Positions 6,971-14,972 of a stretch of 27,262 nt of DNA are shown one piece after another. The DNA comes from DIGJ01 sp036658435 (GTDB taxonomy: Bacteria; Bacillota; Clostridia; Lachnospirales; Lachnospiraceae): NCBI GenBank assembly GCA_036658435.1, contig JAVXEO010000026.1:1-27262 (forward strand), given 5' to 3'. Every line of letters starts with the position of its first letter. Positions within the stretch are counted from its first letter, which is position 1. The notes under the pieces were generated by a model that saw nothing but the letters and a program-made list of their open reading frames with translations, had not been told where the DNA came from and did not search any database. The translations under genes and the position numbers were made by a program.

Positions 6971-7402
6971 ATGGATAAAGATGTTTTAGTCTCTATTTCC
7001 GGTTTGCAATTCGAAATGGACCAGGAGGAAACCATGGAGGTAATTTCTCCCGGAGAATATTATTTTAAAAATGGAAAACATTACGTTTTCTTTGAGGAAA
7101 TGACGGAACTGGATGAATATAATCGTGGTTTATCAAAAAACCGTCTAAAAATTGGCTCCGGTCAAATAGAGCTGCAGAAAAAAGGATATAGCAACACTAC
7201 TCTGCTTTTTGAAAAAGATAAAAAAAATATGACCTATTACCGTACTCCCTATGGCGAACTTCTAGTTGGAATTCATACCACGGATATTAAAGTGGAGGAG
7301 CACGAAGAAGAGCTTCTTGTAACGATTGCTTATTCTTTGGACCTTAATTATGAACACGTTTCCAACTGTACTATCATAATTAAAATTGTAAATCGAAAAT
7401 AA
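6971..7402 (+). CDS. DUF1934 (YwiB-like) beta-barrel protein
   Basis: A 143-residue cytosolic protein without signal peptide or membrane segment. Features of the DUF1934 family, which has a calycin-like beta-barrel fold, are MDKDVLVSISGLQ at the start, a block rich in Glu and aromatic residues (EYYFKNGKHYVFFEEM), KNRLKIGSGQIELQKKG, and TPYGELLVGIHTTDI. Function is unknown in the family. It starts 8 bases after murI with AGGAGG and is the last gene of the ddl-murI unit. The 218 bases after it carry no obvious terminator. Confidence 0.8.
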   Translation: MDKDVLVSISGLQFEMDQEETMEVISPGEYYFKNGKHYVFFEEMTELDEYNRGLSKNRLKIGSGQIELQKKGYSNTTLLFEKDKKNMTYYRTPYGELLVGIHTTDIKVEEHEEELLVTIAYSLDLNYEHVSNCTIIIKIVNRK

Positions 7403-7539
7403 GCTATTGTTTTTCTTTTTGTAGGTAGTGTTTGGAAACAAATAGGACATGATTTCAGTAGCGGTTCTGCCCCATATGGAATGCAACTTGACTTTTCTAG
7501 CAGATATTTTCAAAAAGAGTCATAAGGCTTTGAAGATCA

Positions 7540-7567
7540 TTGGTTAATTCTATGTCCTAACTATCAT
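7540..7567 (+). promoter_or_regulatory. Weak candidate promoter of the ABC exporter genes
   Basis: TTGGTT (7540-7545), 16-base spacer, TATCAT (7562-7567). The -10 fits well and the -35 only partly. It is the best match I see between DUF1934 and the first exporter gene. Confidence 0.3.
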
Positions 7568-7620
7568 CACCGATCACGGAAAATCGGCACTTATGCAAAG
7601 CGAAAGGAAGGTTGAAAAAC

Positions 7621-9318
7621 ATGGAGAATATGAATCTTCGGGATATTATGAAAAGATTTTGGGTGGAATCCTATAAAAAAATATATCTATATTTATGGTT
7701 TGGTGGTATTTTTTTACTTAGCATCATTAATCTTACGGTCTCATATGGTTACGGTAAAATAGCGGAAAGTTCAATTAATAAGGATGTTCGTACTCTCATT
7801 AATATAGCTTTAGGACTTACTATACTAATGCTGGTAAAGATATTATTAAATATGGGTACCACCGGTCTATTAGGGTATTTCAGAGAAAAAACTACTATTA
7901 TGTTTAAAGAAAAAAGTTTTCATAATTTATTAAAAGCGGATTATTATTGGTTAGAAAAACAAAATATTTCAGATCTCATTGTTAAGCAACAACAGTGCGT
8001 GGCAAGCGCTGTTGATTTTTTATGCGATTATATACCGGATTTTATCAAAAATATAACGGCAAGCTTACTATCCATTATATTTTTAATAGGCTTGAATTGG
8101 AAAATTGCGATTATATATATGTTAATATTTCCGTTCGTTATTTATATACAAAACAAAGTTAGTGAATTAGTTCAGCAGCATGGATATCAAGTATATTTAT
8201 CCGATAATAAGCGTATTTCCCTTTCAAAAAGTGGAATTGAGCATAGAACCTCTGTAAAAGTTTATAAAGCTACAGATTTTATATTGGATAAGTATAAGGA
8301 AACTAATAAAGAATGGATTCATGGTAGAAAAGTGTTGATTTTTGCACAGATGAAGCTAATCATCGTGAGTTTGATTATATCAATACTTCCTCTATGCATC
8401 GTTGCCGGATTGGCTGCATTTTTTGTCATAGAAGGGAATCTATCCTTACCTATATTCATTACTTTTGTAACTATTATAACCGATTTAACAACAACACTAA
8501 TTATGCTTTCTCAACAATTATTTGCATTTAGAAATGCAGCCGGATCCGCCGTAGCAATTTTTGAGAGCTGGGATGTTAAGACAGAAGAGGGATCTTGCCA
8601 TATTATGTCAGACGAAACAAATATGGTATCCTTTAACCAGGTTTCCTTTTGTTATGAAAATAAAGAAATATTGAAGGATGTATCATTTGAAGTCAAAAAA
8701 GGAGAAAAGGTAGCAATAATCGGTGCATCCGGAGCAGGGAAAACAACTATAATAAAATTGCTGTTGGGATTATATAAACCGGCAAGTGGGAAGATTTCCA
8801 TAGGTGTAAATAACTTAAATGAGAATACCTCTTATAGAGATCAAATAGCCTATTTGGATCAGAATGCAACACTTTTTATTGAAACAGTTAAAAACAATAT
8901 TTTATATGGCAACCAAATGGCCTCTCAAGAAGAGTTTGATAGCGCAATTTTCAAATCAAATATAAACTTTCTTTCTGAAAGTGAAATTGTAAATACTGTC
9001 GTAGAGGAAAATGGAGGGAATTTTTCCGGTGGGCAAAATCAGAGAATTGCATGGGCCAGAACCTATTTACGAGGCGCTCCTTTATTTTTATTAGATGAAC
9101 CGACCTCAGCTTTAGATATAAAAAACGAAGAATCCATTATAAAATCCCTTTCCGGAACCGTGATTTTGATCACTCACAGGTTATCCGTTGCAGAAAAAAT
9201 GGATCGTATATTGATTTTAGAAAATGGAAAAATAGTAAAGCAAGGAACTCCAAAGCAATTGTTAAATGATAAAAATTATTTTTCATTGTGGTTGGATAAT
9301 ACCGTCTGTTCGGAATAG
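7621..9318 (+). CDS. ABC exporter half-transporter 1 (membrane plus ATPase domain)
   Basis: 565-residue type IV ABC exporter subunit: about six membrane segments in the first 320 residues, then a nucleotide-binding domain. The ATPase motifs are all intact: Walker A GASGAGKTT (about 368), Q-loop AYLDQNA, signature FSGGQNQR (about 468), Walker B LFLLDEPTSALD with its catalytic Glu, and H-loop ITHRLS. A TTG nine bases upstream opens the same frame, but it touches the Shine-Dalgarno AGGAAGG (7605-7611), so the ATG at 7621 is preferred. It pairs with the gene at 9380; such tandem half-transporters usually form heterodimers exporting peptides, lipids or drugs. No regulator, peptidase domain or maturation enzyme is adjacent, so the substrate is unknown. 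The gene looks more A+T-rich than its neighbours. Confidence 0.88.
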   Translation: MENMNLRDIMKRFWVESYKKIYLYLWFGGIFLLSIINLTVSYGYGKIAESSINKDVRTLINIALGLTILMLVKILLNMGTTGLLGYFREKTTIMFKEKSFHNLLKADYYWLEKQNISDLIVKQQQCVASAVDFLCDYIPDFIKNITASLLSIIFLIGLNWKIAIIYMLIFPFVIYIQNKVSELVQQHGYQVYLSDNKRISLSKSGIEHRTSVKVYKATDFILDKYKETNKEWIHGRKVLIFAQMKLIIVSLIISILPLCIVAGLAAFFVIEGNLSLPIFITFVTIITDLTTTLIMLSQQLFAFRNAAGSAVAIFESWDVKTEEGSCHIMSDETNMVSFNQVSFCYENKEILKDVSFEVKKGEKVAIIGASGAGKTTIIKLLLGLYKPASGKISIGVNNLNENTSYRDQIAYLDQNATLFIETVKNNILYGNQMASQEEFDSAIFKSNINFLSESEIVNTVVEENGGNFSGGQNQRIAWARTYLRGAPLFLLDEPTSALDIKNEESIIKSLSGTVILITHRLSVAEKMDRILILENGKIVKQGTPKQLLNDKNYFSLWLDNTVCSE

Positions 9319-9334
9319 TCGCTTAAAAAATAAA

Positions 9335-9375
9335 GAGAGGAACGTATGACGATTTAACAAATGTCATATACATGA
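9335..9375 (+). other. Mini-ORFs with a strong ribosome site before the second exporter gene
   Basis: GAGAGG (9335-9340) is well placed for the ATG at 9346, but that frame reads ATG ACG ATT TAA. A second short frame, ATG TCA TAT ACA TGA, runs 9361-9375 and ends 4 bases before the exporter ATG at 9380, which has no Shine-Dalgarno sequence of its own. The layout suggests translation by reinitiation, or a decayed start. Confidence 0.45.
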
Positions 9376-9379
9376 TAAA

Positions 9380-11029
9380 ATGAATCAGCAAACCATAAAG
9401 CAGGATATTAAGGTATTAAAAAGAATTTGGAGTTATTATACATATAAAAAAGTACAATTTGTTATAGGATTAATTATACATTCAACGCAGGCGCTTCTTC
9501 TTAATGGATTGCTTGGACTTGTATTGAAATTGAATATCGAAGCAATAACGAGAAAAAGTTTAAATTATGTCATCTATGGCAATCTATTATTTATTGGAAT
9601 TTTTATAGTATATACCATTATTTTATGTCGCGGTATTTATTTCTGGTTTATGGGCGCTACACATGCCAATGCAAAATTAAAAACTGAACTTTTGGAGAAG
9701 ATACTTCTTTCAAAAGATAAGATGATTGATAATGCCGGCTTTCTTACCAGAATGATAAGCGATGCGGATAAGGCTCTCGGTGGTCTTATGAATAGTCTGG
9801 TTGGACTGGTTGGTGCTGTGCTTTGCGGAATCGGAAGCATCGGGGTTTTATTTGTAATAGATTATCGACTAAGTATTATCGCATTAGTTATTGGAATTAT
9901 TTCCATGATTTTTCAATTAATCTTTACCGGTTCCTTAAGGAAAACAACTAAGAAACAGACTTTTTTTACTACCGAAGAAAATAAAAATTTTATGGAAACC
10001 TTTAGCAAAATGCTAATCGTCAGAACGCTGCGTATGGAATCAATTAAAGAAAATGAATATAAGGAAATTATCCGTAATTTTTTGCGGCAAAGGTTTGTAA
10101 ATGTAAAAATTGAAACAAGTAGAGTTGGTCTTGATACTATAATTCAATGGGTTTCTCAAGTCGTGTTAATTAGTTTTGGATACCTTCTTGTAAGTATGGG
10201 GCAGATTGAATTTTCAACGATTATGATTGTCCCTTTTATGGTTTCACCTATTATTCGCTTGTTCTCTGAATCGGGAAAGTATATATCTGAGATACAAACT
10301 GCAATTATTGGCGGCGAACGAGTAATTGAAGTTATGGATGGTGAAATAGAAGATATAAATAGTGTAGTACATCCACTTAATGAAGCGGAAGTAGCAATTG
10401 AAATTAGTAATCTGGACTTTTCTTACGAATTAGGAAAAAAAGTATTTGCAGGTCTCAATTTAGTAATACGCAAAGGTGAAAAAGTTGCAGTAGTAGGAGA
10501 ATCGGGAGCGGGAAAATCGACCTTATTAAAGCTGCTCTTAGGTTTTGAGCTTTATGATAAAGGAGATGCTTTTGTCTTTAATAAAAGCATAAAAAGTATG
10601 AAGCCCGGTGAATTATATGATTATTTTTCTTATATTTCACAATCTAATGGTGTATTGGATCTATCTATTGAAGATAACTTGAAAATGGGGAATTCAAAGG
10701 CCGAGTACCGTCAAGTAGAACATATTATAGAAAGACTAAGTATATTTCAGGAGCCTTATGAAAAGAGTATGCTTAAAGAATCGGCAATGAATCTTTCCGG
10801 CGGGCAGGTACAAAAGGTTGCTATAGCACGAGCACTTATAAAAGATTCGCCCATTTTACTTCTGGATGAAGCTACTTCCGCAATGGACTGGATGTCAGAA
10901 AATAATATATACAAGTTACTTGAAGATAAAACGGTAATATTTTTAACACATAAAATAAATAATAGAGAGCTATTTGACCGAATTATAAGGATTCAGGATG
11001 GAAAAGCCGAAGAGTTACTAAATGGATAA
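9380..11029 (+). CDS. ABC exporter half-transporter 2 (membrane plus ATPase domain)
   Basis: 549-residue partner of the preceding exporter. The membrane domain spans roughly residues 20-310, then comes the nucleotide-binding domain: Walker A GESGAGKST (about 373), Q-loop YISQSNG, signature LSGGQVQK (about 471), Walker B PILLLDEATSAMD with catalytic Glu, and H-loop FLTHKI. All catalytic residues appear present, so neither site of the putative heterodimer is plainly degenerate. The gene lies 61 bases after the first. The ATG at 9380 is the only in-frame start near the domain boundary (an in-frame stop lies at 9347), yet no Shine-Dalgarno precedes it; see the mini-ORFs at 9335-9375. A hairpin at 11030 follows directly after the stop codon. 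Confidence 0.87.
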   Translation: MNQQTIKQDIKVLKRIWSYYTYKKVQFVIGLIIHSTQALLLNGLLGLVLKLNIEAITRKSLNYVIYGNLLFIGIFIVYTIILCRGIYFWFMGATHANAKLKTELLEKILLSKDKMIDNAGFLTRMISDADKALGGLMNSLVGLVGAVLCGIGSIGVLFVIDYRLSIIALVIGIISMIFQLIFTGSLRKTTKKQTFFTTEENKNFMETFSKMLIVRTLRMESIKENEYKEIIRNFLRQRFVNVKIETSRVGLDTIIQWVSQVVLISFGYLLVSMGQIEFSTIMIVPFMVSPIIRLFSESGKYISEIQTAIIGGERVIEVMDGEIEDINSVVHPLNEAEVAIEISNLDFSYELGKKVFAGLNLVIRKGEKVAVVGESGAGKSTLLKLLLGFELYDKGDAFVFNKSIKSMKPGELYDYFSYISQSNGVLDLSIEDNLKMGNSKAEYRQVEHIIERLSIFQEPYEKSMLKESAMNLSGGQVQKVAIARALIKDSPILLLDEATSAMDWMSENNIYKLLEDKTVIFLTHKINNRELFDRIIRIQDGKAEELLNG

Positions 11030-11050
11030 AGAGTCTGCTTTGCAGACTCT
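11030..11050. other. Perfect hairpin after the second exporter gene
   Basis: AGAGTCTGC, TTT, GCAGACTCT: a 9-bp perfect stem starting one base after the stop codon. No T tract follows (CGCGCC instead), so it is terminator-like but not classical. It directly precedes repeat copy 2. Confidence 0.55.
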
Positions 11051-11064
11051 CGCGCCAAAGCATG

Positions 11065-11134
11065 TTCCTTAGCGCGGCGTGCGCATCCACAGCGGAGCGT
11101 TTTTATGTAATAGGAGTACTTTCCTATTACATAA
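11065..11134. repeat. Palindromic intergenic repeat, copy 2
   Basis: The fullest copy of the element. A GC-rich part at 11065-11099 differs from copy 1 by only a few substitutions; then a near-perfect palindrome has arms TTATGTAATAGGA (11103-11115) and TCCTATTACATAA (11122-11134) around GTACTT. It is in the same orientation as copies 1 and 3 and sits in the convergent gap between the exporter genes and the sugar-transporter operon. Confidence 0.88.
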
Positions 11135-11136
11135 GT

Positions 11137-11172
11137 AAATAGGGAGTCCGACAAACGTCGGACTCCCTATTT
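11137..11172. terminator. Strong bidirectional terminator hairpin
   Basis: A perfect 16-bp stem: AAATAGGGAGTCCGAC (11137-11152) and its complement (11157-11172) around AAAC. The stem ends give T runs on both strands. It lies 28 bases beyond the stop of the binding-protein gene on the minus strand and also closes the plus-strand exporter unit. Confidence 0.85.
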
Positions 11173-11200
11173 AAAACAAAATATAAAGGAAAATCAATTA

Positions 11201-12817
11201 TTATTTAGCAGCGATAAAATCTGTCAACTGTTTATTTGCTTCCTCTACTACTTTTGTCATTCCGTTATCTTCTAACTTTTTAAGGAATGCTGGTAATTGT
11301 TTTGCTGGGTCTACAGTACCTGTGCTTAATGCTAATGCATATTCACCAGCAACGTTTGCTAATGCAGCCATTTCCGTAGAAACACTCGTTGGATCAAATG
11401 CCCATCCTAAAGCAGGAATTTGCTGTGCACCACCATAATATTCTTTAAATCCGTCCCAGAAGTTTGCTCCCTGACCTTCTTGTGGAGGTAAGATGGTTAT
11501 ATTACCCATACCATTGGTCCAAGGCATGTAGTCATCACGTTTTTCTGTAAATACGGCTTCCCCTTCAACCATATTGTAATGAATACCTTCTACTCCATAG
11601 TTAAGCAAAGTCATTAAATATGGGTCTGTATTTAACAGGTTCAGGAACATCATAGCACGTTCCGGATTCTTTGATGTAGTAGAAATAGCCATCATAGCTC
11701 CCTGTGAAGAAGTTGTGTCAACATAAGCAGGAGAGCATGGTACCATTGCAACTTCAAATCCACGTTCTTTACTTGCCTGTGTTTCATAACCAAGTGCATA
11801 ACTTTGTGTTCCAATCAGGTATTCTCCTGAAAGTTGTTTTGCTGTACGTGTATCATTTGCCTGATTTGCATTTCCCATAGAAGGATCAATGTAACCAGCT
11901 AAGAAATATTCACGAGATTTTTCAATAAATTTCTTATATTCCGGTGTTGCAAATTTATTTAACATCGTATTTCCGTAAGCGCCTTCAGCAGACGGATCTT
12001 CTGGGTTAATGTAGTAGGAAAGTAAATTGTTGGTTCCTGCATCACCGGTAACAATAATAGAATTGTCTACCATTCTTTCAAGAACAGCACCTTCTACTAA
12101 TAATGGATAGAAGTCTTTGCCTTCGCCTTCTTTTACTTTTTTAAGAATGTCCCCAAAGCTAAAGTAGTCCGCATTCTTAATGTCATCAATGGTATATCCG
12201 TATTTCTCAAGTAATGGAACATTTACATCCCAGCAGTTCTGCGTTGCAATATCTTTATATCCAGGTACTGCATAGGTACCCATACCCTCGAGACCATTAA
12301 TCTTAGCACCATTTGTCAATACTTCAGGAAGTTGTGCCCAAAGTTCCGGTGCATACTGCTCAATTAAATTATTTTCCGGATTGTCTAAGCGCATCCATGC
12401 ACCTTTTTTAGCAAAAGCATTATATTCATCTGCACTCCATGAGCAAGTAAAGTAAATATCTACGTCATCCCCGCCATTAATGGACAATGGCACATTTTGA
12501 TCAAAATCTCCCCAAGTTCCCCAAATTGGTTCCAGAGTTACATTTAACTTTTCTTTTAAGTACTCATTTGCTTTTTCTAAGACTGCACTATCATCGGTAA
12601 CATTACTTCCATGGAGATACCACTTTAAAGTAACTGGTTCAGAGGTATCAATTCCCGTACTCTCTTCCGGTTCTGTTTCTGCTCCCGCATCTGCTTCTGT
12701 AGTTGCTGCGTTGTTTGTGGTGTTGGTCGTTGCTTCTGAATCCTTTTTTCCGCATCCTGTGAATACCGTTGCTACCATAGCAAGGGACAAGACAACTGAT
12801 AAAACTTTTTTCTTCAT
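11201..12817 (-). CDS. Lipoprotein sugar-binding protein of a CUT1 ABC importer (DUF3502 type)
   Basis: 538-residue extracellular solute-binding lipoprotein. It has a lipoprotein signal with lipobox VFTGC (Cys22), a low-complexity Thr/Glu/Ala linker to about residue 55, then a family-1 binding domain starting TLKWYLHGSN. The C-terminal region, with GWAFDPTSVSTEMAALANV and LSTGTVDPAKQLPAFLKKLE, matches the DUF3502 domain seen in YtcQ/LipO-like proteins. These proteins deliver oligosaccharides to LplB/YtcP permeases; the exact sugar cannot be read from sequence. It is the last gene of a three-gene operon, after a 54-base gap holding a hairpin, with AGGAGGAG before the ATG and a strong terminator at 11137-11172. 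High expression of the binding protein relative to the permeases is likely. Confidence 0.93.
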   Translation of the reverse strand: MKKKVLSVVLSLAMVATVFTGCGKKDSEATTNTTNNAATTEADAGAETEPEESTGIDTSEPVTLKWYLHGSNVTDDSAVLEKANEYLKEKLNVTLEPIWGTWGDFDQNVPLSINGGDDVDIYFTCSWSADEYNAFAKKGAWMRLDNPENNLIEQYAPELWAQLPEVLTNGAKINGLEGMGTYAVPGYKDIATQNCWDVNVPLLEKYGYTIDDIKNADYFSFGDILKKVKEGEGKDFYPLLVEGAVLERMVDNSIIVTGDAGTNNLLSYYINPEDPSAEGAYGNTMLNKFATPEYKKFIEKSREYFLAGYIDPSMGNANQANDTRTAKQLSGEYLIGTQSYALGYETQASKERGFEVAMVPCSPAYVDTTSSQGAMMAISTTSKNPERAMMFLNLLNTDPYLMTLLNYGVEGIHYNMVEGEAVFTEKRDDYMPWTNGMGNITILPPQEGQGANFWDGFKEYYGGAQQIPALGWAFDPTSVSTEMAALANVAGEYALALSTGTVDPAKQLPAFLKKLEDNGMTKVVEEANKQLTDFIAAK

Positions 12818-12848
12818 AAATAACTCCTCCTAATATAATTTTTATATA

Positions 12849-12875
12849 GTAATCGGTTTATAAAACCGTTATTAC
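12849..12875 (-). other. Intercistronic hairpin between permease and binding-protein genes
   Basis: GTAAT + CGGTTT and AAACCG + ATTAC form 11 pairs with a 2-base bulge and a 3-base loop. It overlaps the stop codon of the second permease gene and lies upstream of the binding-protein start. Such hairpins often stabilise a processed mRNA for the binding protein; here that is inferred from position. Confidence 0.5.
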
Positions 12876-13807
12876 TCTTTTACAGATCCAATGGTAAGTC
12901 CTGATATAATAAAGCGTTGAAAGAATGGATATGCACAAGCAATTGGTATTACAATCAATACAACCAATGCCATTCTTAAGCTTTGTTGTGGAAGATTTCC
13001 ACTAATTTTTACCGCTTCTACACCAATAACCGAAGCATGCCGAGCTAAAAAGTCTACCTGATTCTGCATTCTCATTAATAAGTACTGTAATGGAATATGG
13101 GCATCATCTTTTACATAAAGCATAGCTACAAACCATTCGTTCCAATATGCCAGTGCATTCAGTAATGCAACGGTTGCAATTCCAGGCTTGGCAATTGGTA
13201 CTACAATCTTAAATAACGTATTGTACTCACCACTTCCATCAATTGCTGCGGCTTCTATCAAAGATTCCGGTACGGAAGTCTGAAAGAACGTTTTCATTAT
13301 GATGATATTAAACGGACTCACTAATAGTGGAACAATCAATGCTGCATAATTATTACTCAGACCAAGTAAGTTCTTGCAAACCATAAAAGTAGGAGCAAGA
13401 CCGCCTCCAAACATCATGGTAAAGAAACTAAAAAACATAAAGAATTTTCTGTACTTAAAGTCCTTACGAGAAATTGCATAGGAATATAAAATACAAATTA
13501 TAACACTAATAAGTGTACCTAATATGGTTATGTAGAAACTGTTAAAGTAGGAGCGCCAAAGCTGGCTTCCCAGTTTCCATACATATTTATAAGCTTCCAA
13601 TGCCCATTCTGCAGGCATAAAAGAGAATCCAATCTGCCTAATACTATCTTCTGATGAGAAAGATATAATTACTACGAATATAAATGGAACAATACACAAT
13701 AAACAAAACAATCCTAAAATAATATAGATAACCACCTCTGCCGGAACGCTTACTGAATTGAGTTTACGTTTTTTAGAGGAAACTTCAACATCTTTACTTT
13801 TACTCAT
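12872..13807 (-). CDS. CUT1 sugar ABC permease, YtcP/LplC type
   Basis: 311-residue inner-membrane permease with about six membrane segments. The EAA loop that contacts the ATPase is visible as ESLIEAAAIDGSGEYNTLFKI with IVVPIAKPGIATVALL following. Typical ends are VEVVIYIILGLFCLLCIVPF near the N-terminus and RFIISGLTIGSVKE at the C-terminus. It should pair with the LplB-like permease encoded 13 bases upstream. AAGGAGGG precedes the ATG. No ATPase gene lies in the operon; CUT1 systems of this kind generally share an MsmX/MsiK-type ATPase encoded elsewhere. Confidence 0.93.
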   Translation of the reverse strand: MSKSKDVEVSSKKRKLNSVSVPAEVVIYIILGLFCLLCIVPFIFVVIISFSSEDSIRQIGFSFMPAEWALEAYKYVWKLGSQLWRSYFNSFYITILGTLISVIICILYSYAISRKDFKYRKFFMFFSFFTMMFGGGLAPTFMVCKNLLGLSNNYAALIVPLLVSPFNIIIMKTFFQTSVPESLIEAAAIDGSGEYNTLFKIVVPIAKPGIATVALLNALAYWNEWFVAMLYVKDDAHIPLQYLLMRMQNQVDFLARHASVIGVEAVKISGNLPQQSLRMALVVLIVIPIACAYPFFQRFIISGLTIGSVKE

Positions 13808-13820
13808 TATTTTTCCCTCC

Positions 13821-14783
13821 TTAGAATAAACTACTATCCGGATCTACTTTACGTACGATGGTATTCGCACCCATGATGCATATAAATCCAATTACATTTT
13901 GAAGTAATCCTGCGGCTGTACTCATTCCTACGTTATTTGTAGCCATCAAAGCATTGTATACATAGGTATCAATAACCTGTGTTGCCGGGTATAGCGGACC
14001 TGAATTCATTGGTACATTATAGAATAGTCCGAAGTCTGCTGCAAAAATCTTTCCAACGTTCATAATGAACAAGATTACAATCATGGTTTTCAAATGTGGT
14101 AAGGTTACATGTTTAATCTGCTGCCATTTTGAAGCACCATCAATGCTCGCTGCTTCATATTGAGAAGCATCAATTCCGGTAATCGCTGCCAGATAAAGGA
14201 TAGTGGAATACCCTACATTCTTCCATAGATTAGAAATGGTAAGAATAATCGGCCATGGTTTCGGATCGTTGTACCAGTTTGTAGGTGTAAATCCCATGTT
14301 TTGCTGTATATGTGTTAAAAGTCCATTGGTTGGATCAAGAAATGCCAGTACAAAGTAGCTTGCAACAACCCAGCTTAAAAAATACGGGAAAAACATCAAT
14401 GTCTGGTATGACTTTGCCACAAACTTGTTATTGATTTCGTTTAACATAACTGCGAATGCAACCGCAATTATTAATCCCAGTACAATCCATAATGCGTTGT
14501 AACCAATCGTGTTACGAATCATCTTTAATGAGTCTGAGGTTGCAAAAATAAATTTAAAGTTATCTAACCCCACCCACTCACTTTTCATAATGTTTCCTAC
14601 CAAAGATGAGCCTCTAAAAATCTTATAATCCTTAAAAGCAATTGCAATACCACACATTGGTAAGTATCGCAAAAGAATCAGCCAAATTGCTCCCGGTGCA
14701 ACCATGGTAAGCAACAGCAACGTTTTTTTCTTACTTGCAAATCCATTATGTTTAGGCTTTGCCGTAGCTATCTGTTTAGACAT
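13821..14783 (-). CDS. CUT1 sugar ABC permease, LplB type
   Basis: 320-residue permease with about six membrane segments. The N-terminal block has PGAIWLILLRYLPMCGIAIAF and FKDYKIFRGSSLVGNIMKS as in LplB/YteP proteins, and the EAA loop reads DASQYEAASIDGASKWQQIKH. It is the first gene of the operon, with AGGAGG 8 bases before its ATG. It forms the transmembrane heterodimer with the YtcP-type permease. No transcription factor gene is adjacent, so the inducer is unknown. Confidence 0.93.
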   Translation of the reverse strand: MSKQIATAKPKHNGFASKKKTLLLLTMVAPGAIWLILLRYLPMCGIAIAFKDYKIFRGSSLVGNIMKSEWVGLDNFKFIFATSDSLKMIRNTIGYNALWIVLGLIIAVAFAVMLNEINNKFVAKSYQTLMFFPYFLSWVVASYFVLAFLDPTNGLLTHIQQNMGFTPTNWYNDPKPWPIILTISNLWKNVGYSTILYLAAITGIDASQYEAASIDGASKWQQIKHVTLPHLKTMIVILFIMNVGKIFAADFGLFYNVPMNSGPLYPATQVIDTYVYNALMATNNVGMSTAAGLLQNVIGFICIMGANTIVRKVDPDSSLF

Positions 14784-14838
14784 ATTTTCCTCCTTCTACA
14801 TTCACCGATAAATTCAACAGGTAATACTGCCTAAAACA

Positions 14839-14868
14839 ATTATCAGTAACTATGTTTTGTTATTTACA
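14839..14868 (-). promoter_or_regulatory. Candidate promoter of the sugar-transporter operon
   Basis: Minus strand: TGTAAA (14868-14863), 18-base spacer, GATAAT (14844-14839), giving a start near 14831 and about 48 bases of leader. The match is moderate. Confidence 0.35.
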
Positions 14869-14933
14869 TTGTACAGAGTTATTCATTTTTAGTCACGTCA
14901 CCAGGTTGTTGTTTTTTGATTATTTTTGGGCAC

Positions 14934-14972
14934 AAAAAAACACAGGATATTTCATTATCCTGTGTTTTTTTT
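14934..14972 (-). terminator. Terminator of the small membrane-protein gene
   Basis: ACACAGGATA (14940-14949) and TATCCTGTGT (14956-14965) form a 10-bp stem with a 6-base loop, flanked by A and T runs that extend it. On the minus strand it is followed by TTTTTTTG. It abuts the stop codon at 14971. Confidence 0.85.

Noticed and set aside
7262..7513. Minus-strand ORF beginning KISARKVKLHSIWGRTATE.
   Set aside because: It starts at a TTG without ribosome site and overlaps the DUF1934 gene on the other strand; no family recognised.
7570..7612. Possible c-di-GMP-I-like riboswitch before the first exporter gene (CCGAT...ATCGG hairpin followed by GCAAAGC).
   Set aside because: Only the GCAAAGC string resembles the aptamer; the GNRA-capped second helix and receptor are absent and too little sequence remains before the start codon.
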